A model generated the notes under the pieces. It had not been told where the DNA came from. It saw only the letters and a list, made by a program, of their open reading frames with translations, and did no database searches. A DNA stretch of 64,000 nucleotides from Drosophila persimilis (Eukaryota; Arthropoda; Insecta; Diptera; Drosophilidae): NCBI RefSeq assembly GCF_003286085.1, contig NW_020825421.1, forward strand, positions 1 through 64,000, read 5' to 3'. The first letter of the stretch is position 1. Every line of letters starts with the position of its first letter. Of this stretch, positions 1 to 10,488 are shown one piece after another. Position numbers and translations under genes: made by a program.

Positions 1-130
1 GAAGACTAGTGTGGATTTGGCCTAGGAAGGGCATCGCATTGAGTCCATTCTTGTCGCCGGAACCTTCGGGGGGGACCTGCAGCTCCGGCTGCTGCTGCTG
101 ATGCTGGTCGGTAAAGTCGAAGGATCCCAT
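1..130 (-). CDS. Possible N-terminal exon of unrecognised gene (partial)
   Basis: Read on the minus strand from an ATG at 130, the sequence stays open for 43 codons to the window edge. It begins MGSFDFTDQH, continues with a short glutamine run encoded by CAG repeats, then a Pro/Glu/Gly-rich stretch. Codon use is GC-rich at third positions, like a Drosophila gene and unlike the AT-rich flank. The frame also stays open a few codons upstream of this ATG, so the true start is uncertain. I do not recognise the product; it runs off the window, so splice sites and domains cannot be judged. It could be the first coding exon of a host gene or a fragment of a mobile element. Confidence 0.4.
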   Translation of the reverse strand, partial: MGSFDFTDQHQQQQPELQVPPEGSGDKNGLNAMPFLGQIHTSL

Positions 131-398
131 GGATCCGAAAATACCCCGCGAAAGGGTGAATGGGGAACGTGGATTATTAATAGTTGGATTCATCTTATTC
201 CAGCACCTGTGAGGAAATATTCGTTCATGGGCTTTGTTTTGTATTTGAATTTTTATTTACTTTATGTTCCCTGTACTTTCGATATTTGTACTGAATGATT
301 CCCAGAGCCAGTTCTGAACGGCTCCAAGTGATAGTTCAGGGCCCACTTCGATGTTGTGTTCCTAACAGATTCTCCCTTCTTTTCAGGTCTCCCCACCC
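131..398. other. Unassigned AT-rich sequence
   Basis: No convincing coding frame. It would be the 5' flank or UTR of the minus-strand exon at 1-130. A pyrimidine tract ending in CAG lies just before the mini-me copy and looks like a 3' splice acceptor on the plus strand, but no exon follows. Confidence 0.4.
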
Positions 399-1243
399 CA
401 CCCCCCAACGCCACAAAAATATTTCAAAACTTCGCGCCGCCCACTTCCGCCCCACAAAGAACGAAAATCTGTGGCATCCACGTTTTTAAAGATACGATAA
501 AACCAAAAAAGGCAGAATCGTAGAGGATGTTTATATGTTCTAGAATGTAAAATCTCAACCAGATCGTATAATTATTATAGCCAGAATCAAGAATACAATT
601 TTATTTTTCCTCGCTCTGTCTCTCTCAAACACACAGGTTTCATGGTCGGTTTTGCCAATTGCAAAATATGAGTTCAAGGATTTTAGAACCTATAAGAGCC
701 AGAGCAACCAAATTTGGTATCCATACTCCTGTGATATCGGACCTTGACTGTTTCGTGTCCAAATTTCGGCACACCCCCTTCCGCCCCCGCAAAGGACGAA
801 AATCCACAAATCTCAGAGACTATTATCGCTAGATTAACAAAATTTGGTATCCGCACTTCTGTTAGATCTCACTATAAAACCTATATTTCAGAATTTCTCC
901 CCACCCCCTTCCGCACCCACAAAGGACGAAAATCTGTTATATTCACAATATTGCACATTCGAGAAAACTAAAAACGCAGAATCATAGATAGTGACCATAT
1001 CTATCAGATCGCTGAATCTGGATCAGATCGGATCATTTTTGTAGCCAAAAGCAAGAAATCAATTTGCAGTGGCTACGCAGCGCCCGACGTCACGCTCTGA
1101 CTGATTTTCTGTCTCTCTCGCACGCATTCTTTGTCGTGTCGTTTAATATTAGCGGCCTCTGCCGGAGGAGAGCCATACTGACTAAGTATCGGGTATAAAT
1201 GTAGAGTTGCGGTGTCCGCAGCAACTCACAACGTTCCCCCTCG
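399..1243 (+). mobile_element. mini-me/DINE-1 (Helentron-type) copy, 5' truncated
   Basis: This matches the fuller copies at 9299-10419 and 38557-39588 but lacks the first ~300 bp with the palindromic start and (GTCY)n tract. It contains the internal G/C-box units (cccccttccgccccc...aaaggacgaaaatctg), the GA-rich block and the terminal hairpin, and ends ...acaacgttccccctcg at 1243. It is non-coding and depends on other elements for movement. Strand is defined so that the TATACCCGATAC end is the start. Confidence 0.85.
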
Positions 1244-1830
1244 TTTTAAATTTGGTTGTTGCGGTGAGGCAGAATCTCTTCACGAACTCTCGCCATTTTG
1301 CTGCCACTTGTCATGAGAATTGGAAAAAACTTTGAAACAAGGAAAGGATCTGCCACCACTAATGGTAATAATTGCACCTTGGCTATCATCTTTTCACGCA
1401 ATGATCAGAATTATAGAACAAATTGTCTACATCCATGTTTAGCTAAACTTTTGTTTTCTCCGTTTTTTTCTTACTCACTCATATTAAAACCAAATTTAAT
1501 CCATCAATAAGTAAAACGATTACCTGGGAAAAGATTATAAATAAATGAGCTTGTGACTACTTAGAATTTAGACGGATTGCTCCTTATCGGTGATGTTTGA
1601 CTGAATTAAGCATTTTGGCTGATATACTCGACTCGAGAGCTGACACACTGATAATTTTATCGCCAGATTTCCCTCGAAACATTCCTATAAAATCACAGTC
1701 AAAAGGTGCAATGCCTTCAATCGAAAAGTATTAGCATGGTGAACGTTTTAAGCGGACTGTCTGCGGACTGGTACTTGTCAGTGCCGCACAACTGAAAGAC
1801 GGAGATGTCCTGCAAGATTACCAGCGTTTA
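1244..1830. other. Upstream region of the acyltransferase pseudogene
   Basis: No coding potential is seen in this AT-rich stretch. It includes a TATAAAA box at 1686-1692. A block at about 1552-1620 resembles sequence found again downstream of the pseudogene at 4388-4460. Confidence 0.45.
1686..1692 (+). promoter_or_regulatory. TATA box of nrf-6-like pseudogene (putative)
   Basis: TATAAAA precedes the first recognisable exon of the pseudogene, with a TCAAT initiator-like site about 25 bp downstream. The assignment rests on position only. Confidence 0.35.
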
Positions 1831-4280
1831 AAAAGTCTCCGCCCGCTGGGAAGTTTGCCGAAAACTTCCGTATGAATTGCTCCCGGACTTGGATCTTTTC
1901 CACCCCCGAATACCCAGTCAGGAGGATCTGTTGTGTTTCGCGGACATGGCTCAGTTCATGCAGGCGCTCACTACTGGAAAATTATGGGAAAATTATACTT
2001 AAGAGTAAGTAAATAATGAAAATTATATTCAAGTCAATGAGAACTGAAGTTGACGAATTTTGTGAGCAGTGATCGATGCTTGGGGCTCCATTCCCTCAGG
2101 AGTGCTGTCCGGCAATGTCTACCATCTGGGTAACTTCGATGAGTCAAGATCAGCGAGGAGATCACCAGTAGTCACAGCATACATGGAAAGTACTGTTTTC
2201 TAATTGTACCCGCCGTATCCATTTCGATCAAGATCGCATCTTGCTTTCCGGCTTCCTGCTCTGCTGCACATATGGATACGTTTCTGGAGCAGTTAATGCA
2301 GAATTTGTTGAACTCAAGCAGCACAAATATAAAATTTAGCGAGGCCAGCTATCAGACAAGTGAATCGAAACCTTGGGATGGAATGACCATTTTCACAGTG
2401 TAAGTTAGACCTTATCATAATAAATTTCTGTGACTCATACTATGGATTGCAGTGTACTTCTTGGCTTGATGGGTACTATCGTGGGTCTATGCACGCTCTA
2501 CGACTACTTTCTGTGCCAGGATCAGAGTTAGGACCGGAGAGAACTGAATGATTTACAGAATGATTTAACTCGTATTTTGCCTACCAGGTAGTATCTCTGT
2601 GACTGTGAAGATGTGCTCGGCACGGTCAAGTTCCCGTGCCATCTTCCGCATTGTCGACAGCAAATCGAATCCGAACGTGATCAGTTGTCTTGATGGAATC
2701 CGCTGCATGTCCCTATTCTGTGTTGTTTTTGACCATGAATACATATATTCGCTAATTTCTCCAAATATAAATACCTTCAATATGATTTCGGTTTTAGTGG
2801 CCTCATGCTTGTATGTGCAAAAACCATTCAGCTCTGTTTTTTTGTTTGCTAGTGGGTCGCGGAATCCTTTTCCAGCTTTATTATCCACGGATTTTTTTCG
2901 GTTGATTCCTTTTTCTTTATTGGTGGCCTACTAGTGGCTACGGTTGCTCTTCGCTCAATGGATAAGTAAGTGTTTGAGATATTTTGTATCCATCGAGAAT
3001 TATTGCCAATTTTCTTACAGATCCAAAGGAAAACTGAATGTGCCGCTTATGTATCTTCATCGTATTATACGGATCGTGCCGATACTTGCAATAGCAATCC
3101 TAGTTTACATAAAGCTGACGCCCATTGTTTCTGGGGGACCTTATTTTAAAGGTGGATTCCATGGTACCGCCGCCTATGAAAAGGGCTGGTTCTGGACGCT
3201 GCTCTTCGTGCAGAATTATGCTACAAGCAATATTGTAAGTCATAGATCTACTCTTATTACCATTTGTACGATAATCGTTTTCAGTGCCTGGATCACACAT
3301 GGTACTGGGCAGTGGATATGCAGCTTTATATAATCTCTCCGCTTCTGCTGATTGCACTGTATAAGTGGGGCAAAAAGGCAGCAGCTGGCATCGCGGTTCT
3401 TGTTCTCCTACTATCGTCCTGCCTCTTTGCCACGATGATAGTCAACAAATACTCATTGCTCTTCAAGTAGGTCCACGATGCTTCTGTTTGTCGTTGGAGT
3501 TCTTCAACCCCATTTAATTGCAGGAATGGAACCGAAGGAGATGCCGGAAGGAAACTGTATTCTGCCACACATACTCATTCGGCACCTTGGCTGATTGCAT
3601 TTCTTTTTGGATATTTTCTTCACCTGAATTGTAGGAAGAAGTTCCAAATAAGCCGGATTTTGGTATGGTCTGGATGGGTTCTTAGTCTGGCCATGATCTT
3701 CACCTCGATGTTTGCCCTGTACCCTGCGACCCAATAGAGTGCTCCACCCCTGTCCACCCTCAAGGAGTTTCTGTACTACACGCTTACCAGAGTGGGCTGG
3801 CCCTTAGCCCTGTGTTGGATCGTCTTTGCCTGCATGCAGGGCCATGGCGGTCTGGCCAACAGTTTCCTATCCTCGCCATTGTGGCAGCCTCTCTCGAGAC
3901 TCTCCTATTCCGTGTACATCTGACACCTTTTCGTACAGGAAGTCAACAGTAGAAGCGTTCGTACTAATACTTATTTCTCGGACAAATTGTAGTAGGTTTT
4001 GTTTCTAGTAGTTGATGGTTGCTTATTTTTAACTAACCTCATTGATGATTTTCAGATGCAGAAATTTTGGTCTGACTTTGGGATCACTATTTTCATTTCG
4101 TATCTGCTTTACGTTGTCATTGAGGCTCCTTTTGGCGGACTCGATAATCTTCTACGATCCCGGGAGAAAAGTGTTTTGAAGCCCCAAGCTCCAAGCGAAC
4201 AAAAGCAATCCTCAGTTGATGTCCAGCAGGGCCAGTTGAATGCCGGAAGTAATCTGGTTGAGTCCGACGTGCCTAAATAA
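1831..4280 (+). pseudogene. nrf-6-like (NRF domain + acyltransferase 3) pseudogene
   Basis: The family is multi-pass membrane proteins: an extracellular NRF domain followed by an acyltransferase-3 domain, implicated in lipid or drug uptake. NRF-like pieces are visible (SQEDLLCFADMAQF near 1918; WGSIPSGVLSGNVYHLGNFD near 2078). The acyltransferase core follows: ISCLDGIRCMSL (~2680), IGGLLVATVALRSMDK (~2915), YLHRIIRIVPIL (~3051), WYWAVDMQLYIISP (~3302), WPLALCWIVFACMQ (~3800). Visible exons are 3021-3234, 3285-3466, from 3524, and 4056-4280, with gtaagt/cag-type junctions. It is broken by TAG at 2529, a poly-T frameshift at 2892-2898, TAG at 3735, and TGA at 3921 in place of the expected Trp of a Y-I-W-H motif. 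The last exon still ends in a clean stop. The multiple lesions argue for long relaxed selection. Confidence 0.85.
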
Positions 4281-4619
4281 GAAGCCACAGAGACTACTCC
4301 AGAATAGTTATAGATGTAAATATCAATATGGGTTTTTTTTCACTCTTATGTAGACATTTTGTAGATTACAAAACCACATAAAAAAGATGTGAGCTTCCGA
4401 CTACCCACACACTAGACTGATAAGAGTAATTATCAATGATGTTCGGCTGTATCAAGTATTACGCTGTGCTAGTCTGAGTACCTCAGACTACTCAAGACTA
4501 CCTTACTCAACACAATTGTTTTTATAATCGGCTGGTGGTTCTAGATAGAACAGATGGCAGATGGCGAAACGCCACCAATCGAATTAGCATTAGCATAGGA
4601 AGCGTTGTGGGTCCGAGAC
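4281..4619. other. 3' flank of pseudogene with a second copy of its upstream sequence
   Basis: The first ~100 bp is probably the old 3' UTR. From about 4388 the sequence aligns by eye with 1552-1620, the region upstream of the pseudogene. This suggests the promoter of a tandem paralogue whose body was lost where the BEL element now begins. Confidence 0.45.
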
Positions 4620-4821
4620 AGCCCGAGTGCGTTAGAGCTGCTCGGGGACGCTGTTAAGCCGAGTCCGAGAGATAGCGACATAAGGAGACGAAATAATTCC
4701 ACTGCATGCGCATATGCGGTAGCAAATGATCTTTGCAGTGCAAACGACAACACCAAAATGCATTTCCTTTGGACCGCACCACTGGCAATAATTTAAAATA
4801 TTTAAGCTGCTTGATCTGACA
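4620..4821 (-). repeat. BEL/Pao 3' LTR, truncated
   Basis: The sequence is homologous to the last ~210 bp of the LTR at 7357-7828 (shared agcccgag...gcgttagagctgctcgggg through ttaagctgcttga). It ends ...tgaca at 4821, next to the polypurine tract. The distal ~260 bp of the LTR is missing; unrelated sequence lies to the left, so no target duplication can be read. Confidence 0.85.
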
Positions 4822-7186
4822 TACTCCCCCCGTTGGAAGCCTGACTTTCAACAGCAACAGCATTTGGCAGTAGGCACAGCTTGTTGACGGCGCGCTTTGT
4901 GATTCCAGATGACGTCTTCAGCACAGCAACTCGGGAAACGCCATCTCGTCCAGGCAAAAGCTCGACCACTCTCGCCAGTGGTCACTTCATGGGAGGAAGA
5001 TTCTCATCCTTGACAAGAACCAAATCGGCGACAGCTAAACTAGGCTTCACAGTGCGCCACTTTGAGCGCTGCTGCAGTGACGATATGTACTCCTCCTTCC
5101 ACCGGGACCAAAAGAGCTGCTGCAGGTACGAAACGCGCTGCCAGCCGTCCAGGCGATCGAAGTTTAGCTGCGTGACGTCAGGCTCAGCGAACGAAGCAGG
5201 AGGGCCACCATTCAAGAAATGCGCTGGAGTTAGAACGTCTAGATCGGCAGGGCTCTCTGAAATTGAAACTAAAGGTCTTGAATTAATCACTGCCGTGATG
5301 TGGCACAACCGCGTCCGCAGCTCGTCAAATCCAAGAACCGAGTTGCCTATCGCACGGTAGAAGTGGTACTTGGCCGTCTTCACTGCAGCCTCCCATAGAC
5401 CACCAAAATGAGGGGAGCGCGGAGGAATGAAATGCCAGTCTATAGCCTCGACCAAGCAAAAATCCAGCAGCGCCTTCTGATGGTCATCGCTGAGGACCAG
5501 GCGCTTTAATTCCATCAGCTCATTCTTAGCGCCGACAAAATTGGTTGCGTTGTCTGACCAAATTTGCCGCGGCTTTCGTCTAGTACATATGAAGTGCCTT
5601 AGTCCATGTAGAAAAGCAACTGTGGATAAGTCCTTTATAAGCTCCAGATGAACAGCCTTGGTAGCGGAACAAATGAAGATGCAGATGTAGCACTTGATTG
5701 GAGCCTTGTTGCGTGCCTCCGGTTTGTAGAAAAACGGCCCACAGAAGTCCACGCCTGTGATCTCAAAGGCATGAGAACCATCGAGCCGCTCCTTTGGAAG
5801 ATCCGCCATAATATGCTCCAATACCCTGGGCTTCAGTCGAAAGCATCTTACGCACTTGCTTACTGCCTTGTTTACCGTCTTCCTCCCCCCAATAGGCCAA
5901 TATTGGGAACGAATTAGTCCAATCAAAGCTCGAGGACCAGCGTGCAGATTCCGCTCATGAAAATGGGAGATTATTGCAAGAGTCAGTGGATGGCTGCTGG
6001 GCAAGATGATTGGATGACGGCCATCAAATTCCAACGAAGAGCTTTTCAGTCGACCATCTACCCTGAGAAGTCCAAACTGATCCATGAATGGCGATAACGA
6101 TGCGATTGAGCTCGATGAGGAGACTGCTCCCCTTGCCCGCAGTGACTTCATGTCCTCCCATAGATGAGTACGCTGGACTAGTCGTAGCAATACCTGGGTT
6201 CCATGTTCAATGTCTGAGACAGTGAGACCGGGGCGCCGAATTCGGTTGCAAAACTTGTGAATGTATCCGAAAACGCGTTGCAAAGAAGCAAATGAATTCG
6301 CATACTTGGAATCAGCAATAATGTCCATGTAGGGCGATTTGAGCAGAAGAGCCTTCCGACGAAGTTCAAGGGCTGGCTTATCAGGTAGCACAGTGGGTGG
6401 CCAGTCATCTGAGGAGCCGCAAAGAAATGGAGGACCATGAGCCCAAAGAGGTGACTCATTCAGCTCAGTCGGATGAGCCCCTCGAGACAGAATGTCGGCT
6501 GGGTTTAAAGCTGTGGGAACATAGCGCCATTCCATTTTTTCGGTCATTTCCTGAATCGTTGACACTCTATTTGCAACAAAAATATTAAATCTTGACGGCT
6601 CGTCCCGAATCCAAGAGAGCGCAACGGCAGAATCACACCAACAGTAACACCTTCCCTTGAATACATTCATTCCAGCTATCTCAGATATGAGCCTAGCCAG
6701 CAACTCCGCTCCACAAAGCTCCAACTTTGGTACTGTAAGTGTCTTCAAAGGAGCCACACGAGATTTGGCACACAGTAAGTGACTGCTGGAATGCTGACCC
6801 TTGGACACGACAAAAATGCATGCACCATAAGCCTCGTTGCTGGCATCGCAAAATCCGTGAATTTCCAGCGTAGAGTCTGGAAGGACTACAAGCCGAGGAA
6901 ATTCAAGTCGACGAATCTGACCAAACCTGGTGCATATTTCCTGCCACTCGGTGTTCAGTGCGACTGGAAGGCTTTCATCCCAGGACAACTTCTCTTGGCA
7001 CAAACGCTGGAGAAAGATTTTGGATTTAGTAATTACGGGACCAGCTAGTCCGAGAGGATCGTAGAATCGCGCTATGGATGACAAAACAGAGCGCCAGCAG
7101 GAATTCAAAGAAGATTGAAGGGCCGAGAGCGAAAATAATAGTAGATCAGAAACCGGATCCCACGCAAGTCCTAAAGTTTTAGTCAC
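4799..7186 (-). pseudogene. pol: BEL/Pao pol (RT C-term, RNase H, integrase), truncated
   Basis: A 734-codon open frame runs 7186-4982, preceded by only ~150 bp to the PBS, so gag, protease and most of RT are deleted. In order: RT thumb (KTLGLAWDP), RNase H with FCDASNEAYGACIF and WCDSAVALSWI, LNPADILSRG, integrase zinc finger (H..H..CVRCFRL), integrase core (GVDFCGPF, SDNATNFVG, PHFGGLWEAAVK), and the C-terminal DUF5641-type domain (LTPAHFLNGG). At 4980-4982 a TGA stands where Trp follows LPPMK; the same frame then continues through TSSGITKRAVNKLCLLP into the LTR. The product was a capsid-associated polyprotein. The element cannot move on its own. Confidence 0.9.
4822..4833 (-). promoter_or_regulatory. 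BEL/Pao polypurine tract
   Basis: On the minus strand a G-rich purine run (ACGGGGGGAGTA) directly abuts the 3' LTR start TGTCAGATC, the expected position of the plus-strand DNA primer. Confidence 0.7.
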
Positions 7187-7336
7187 ATGGCTGCCATCGT
7201 CGCAAAGAGTAACACGAGCAATAGATAACTTATGGATAACTTATGTGGTTGATGACACTGGTTGAGATGGCAATTAGTTTAGATCTTTGAATGCTATATT
7301 AGTTGGTGATTGCACTGATAGATTATTTATTGCACA

Positions 7337-7354
7337 ATCACGTCGGGGTCACCA
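7337..7354 (-). promoter_or_regulatory. BEL/Pao primer binding site (tRNA-Trp)
   Basis: The plus strand reads atcacgtcggggtcacca, which equals the 3' end of eukaryotic tRNA-Trp plus CCA as I recall it. It lies 2 bp from the 5' LTR edge, so first-strand synthesis would be primed by tRNA-Trp. Confidence 0.75.
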
Positions 7355-7356
7355 AA

Positions 7357-7828
7357 TGTTAAGCTATTAGGCGTTTTTAATAACTGTTGCAATTTGAAGT
7401 TAATGAAAGTCGAGAGGGTGTTATAATTCACAATTTATTTCCATATGTAAACCTACTTATCGCGTATGTACATATGGCAATGATTGGGCGAACGATTGAT
7501 GCGAGGATGTTAATCTAATAGCTGCGACGATTAGCTCAAAACTGCCCATGCAAGGGCTGAAGGGCCAATCTGCCGGGCCCTATGCAGCAAGCTTAGACGC
7601 GAGCGAGAGCGTATGATAGCCCGAGAGCGTTAGAGCTGCTCGGGGACGCTGTTAAGCCGAGTCCGAGAGATTGCGACATAAGGAGACGAAAGAATTCCGC
7701 TGCATGCGCATATGCGGTAGCAAATGATCTTTGCAGTGGGGGCGTTGGAAACGACAAAACCAAAATGCATTTCCTTTGGGCCGCACCACTGGCAATAATT
7801 TAAAATATTTAAGCTGCTTGACCCGACA
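7357..7828 (-). repeat. BEL/Pao 5' LTR, full length (472 bp)
   Basis: It begins TGTTAAGC next to the PBS and ends ...cccgaca. Its distal part matches 4620-4821 with small differences, including an extra gggggcgttgg here. The 55 bp at 7829-7883 beyond it are AT-rich and unassigned. Confidence 0.85.
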
Positions 7829-7883
7829 TAAATAATTCGACGATATATTATAAAGTTTTGTTTTGTATATTTCCAAAATAAAA

Positions 7884-7976
7884 CGAGGGGGAACGTTGTG
7901 AGTTGCTGCGGACACCGCAACTCTACAGTTATACCCGATACTAAGTCAGTATGGCTCTCCTCCGGCAGACGCCGCT
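7884..7976 (-). mobile_element. mini-me terminal fragment (93 bp)
   Basis: Only the hairpin end survives: cgagggggaacg, the gagttgctgcgg/ccgcaactc stem, tatacccgatactaagtcag, and ccggcagacgccgct. It then joins the damaged LTR of element B. Confidence 0.85.
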
Positions 7977-7979
7977 ACA

Positions 7980-8837
7980 AACAAGTAAGAAGGCACGGGT
8001 TGGGTCTTGTACTGGTATGCTAATATGCTTTATTGGTATCTTAAGTCTATCCTACGCTATTCCGACTGCGGTGCTGGTTCTCCTCTTGGTTCTCCTCTGT
8101 GGTTCGATGAGCGTGTCGCTCCCTGGGCCCCCCACGGCGTCGCCAAGCGTGGCACCGCCGGCTCTACTGACTGGGGCTAGCGATTCTTGGCACGTGGCCC
8201 AAATCCGCCTCTCAGTCAGGCGCCTGACGCGTTCGATCTCACTCGACTTTTCGGCCCGAGGGTGCCTCACTCCTGGTGGGATGCGCTTCAAGCGTGGCAC
8301 CGTTGGTTCAAGGGATTGGGGTCTTTCGCTCTTGGCTGCACGCTCGAGTCCGCCTCTCAATCCTCACACAACGCGTTCGCTTTCTAAAGTTCTTTTCCCT
8401 TCGCTTGGTCTCACTCTTGTGGCTCACTATTCACTTCACTCTTGCTAGCTCCGTTTGCTGACTATCCCCGTTCCTGGTCGCGGCCCTCCTCTTATACGCT
8501 CGCTTCTGCGTCGGCGCCGCCGATGCCGCCTGGCGCTAACGGCACTTTCCGCCATGCGGTGCCCGTATTTTTCCATCGGCGTTCCTTCATTCCCTTGTCG
8601 CTTTCCAACGGGACCTGGCTGGTGGCGTGATCTCATGACCATATTTGGTCATGCGCTGGGCCACTGCCGGCGCGATCCCGTCATCCCGCTGCTCTCTCTC
8701 CAGGGGTCCTCCCCTCTCATCTTGGTTCCCCGGGAGAGCTCTCCTCGGGAATTCGCCGCCTCCGGATATACCCGGATAACGGCCGTTAGCGCTTAACCCT
8801 ATACTGCCCCCTACTTGTGGGAATACCTTTCCTCACA
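7980..8837 (-). repeat. Element B1 3' LTR (distal ~70 bp missing)
   Basis: The sequence is nearly identical to 26309-27239 and 48270-49215 from caagtaagaaggcacggg onward and ends cctcaca at 8837, followed by the polypurine tract. Its first ~70 bp (tgtaacgaaccg...) are lost at the junction with the mini-me fragment, so the outer boundary is a rearrangement and not an integration end. Confidence 0.8.
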
Positions 8838-9298
8838 CTTCCCCCTTTCTTTTATTGGCGTCCCAGGTTTGCTTTGTTCTCGACCCGGGTGCTTCTTTTG
8901 CTTCTTTTGCCCCGCCCGATATAGGGTATGGTCGCTATTCTGACCTACTCGATATGACACAGCGTTGCCCTTACGCTCCACTCGATAAAGCGTAAGGTCG
9001 TTTTTGTGATCTACTCGATATGTCGCAGCGTGCGTATTCTACTTCCGGATCGCGAATTCCTCAATGGACTGGAAACGTACTATTTTCTCGCGATGCCGGG
9101 TGTTTTCTTTGGATTTCTTGTGCGCGTCTGGTTTTCCCTACTGCCCTTCGCTGGCGCGCATGACTTCCGCCGGCCCTCTGGATGCTTCGGGTAAGTTTTC
9201 CTCCCGCTTTCACGCCTTCCGCCGCCTTCATTCAAGCTTTACCGATCATTTCTAGCGATGCCCCGCTGTTCCTCTGATGCAAGGTATGACCCTGTTTT
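8838..9298 (-). other. Element B1 polypurine tract and non-coding 3' region
   Basis: On the minus strand AATAAAAGAAAGGGGGAAG abuts the LTR start TGTGAGG. The rest carries imperfect repeats of ctactcgatatg and no credible frame. Relative to B2 it has lost ~170 bp of GC-rich sequence. Confidence 0.6.
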
Positions 9299-10419
9299 TA
9301 TACCCGATACTCAAAATGAGTATTGGGGTATATTAGATTTGTGGTAAAAGTGGATGTGTGTAACGTCCAGAAGGATTCGTTTCCGACCCCATAAAGTATA
9401 TATATTCTTGATCAGCATCAATAGCCGAGTCGATTGAGTCATGTCTGTCTGTCCATCTGTCCGTCTGTCCGTCCGTCCGTCTGTCCGTCTGTCCGTCCGT
9501 CCGTCTGTCCGTCTGTCCGTCCCCTTCAGCGCCTAATGCTCAAAGACTATAAGAGCCAGAGCAACGATGTTTTGGATCCAGACTTCTGTGATATGTCACT
9601 GCTACAAAAATATTTCAAAACTTTGCCCCGCCCACTTCCGCCCCCACAAAGGGCGAAAATCTGTGGCATCCACAATTTTAAAGATACGAGAAAACCAAAA
9701 ACGCAGAATCGTAGAGAATAACCATATCTTTCAGACTGCAGAATCTGAATTGGATCGTATCATTATTATAGCCAGCATCAAGAAAACAATTTCATTTTTT
9801 CTCGCCCTGTCTCTCTCTAACACACACGTAGCATAGGCGGCTTTGCTTAGAGTAAAACATTAGCGCCTAGCAACCAAATTTGGTATCCACACTCCTAATA
9901 TATCGGACCGAGACGAGTTTGTTTCAAAATTTCGCCACACCCCCTTCCGCCCCCGCAAAGGATGCAAATCTGGGGATATTCACAAATCTCAGAGACTATT
10001 AAAGCTAGAGTAACCAAATTTAGTATCCGCACTTCTGTTAGATCTCACTATAAAACCATTATCTCAAAATTTCGCCCCAACCCCTTCCGCCCCCACAAAG
10101 GACGAAAATCTGTTGCATCCACAATATTGCAGATTTGAGAAAACTAAAAACGCAGAATCATATATAACGACCATATCTATCAGATTGCTGAATCTGGATC
10201 AGATCAGATCATTTTTATAGCCAAAGGAAACAAATCAATATGCAGTGGCTACGCAGCGCGTGACGTCACGCTCAGACTGATTTTCTGTCTCTCTCGCATG
10301 CACTCTTTGTCGTGTCGTTTAATATTAGCGGCGTCTGCCGGCGGAGAGCCATACTGACTTAGTATCGGGTATAACTGTAGAGTTGCGGTGTCCGCAGCAA
10401 CTCACAACGTTCCACCTCG
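9299..10419 (+). mobile_element. mini-me/DINE-1 copy, full length, nested in B1
   Basis: It starts tatacccgatactcaaaatg, whose inverted partner ...gagtattggggtata follows at once. Then come the (TA)n tract (~9400), the core ttcttgatcagcatcaatag, the (GTCY)n tract (9433-9520), internal G/C-box units, the GA-rich block and the terminal hairpin, ending ccacctcg. The B2 copy, uninterrupted near 49826, marks the insertion point in a T-run. Confidence 0.9.
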
Positions 10420-10488
10420 TTTTTCTTTTATTTGTTCTTGTTTTCAGTTACTTTTTTTTCATTCTTCTTCTCTACTCTTCTTTTCTCC

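Noticed and set aside
7951..8796. Frames of up to 165 codons in the B1 LTR, also at 26414-27198 and 48339-49014
   Set aside because: They lie inside an LTR, on the strand opposite to the element, and vary through indels between copies.
9433..9520. Regular gtccgtctgtcc repeats, at first sight array-like
   Set aside because: These are the (GTCY)n microsatellite of mini-me, with no spacers; not a CRISPR array.
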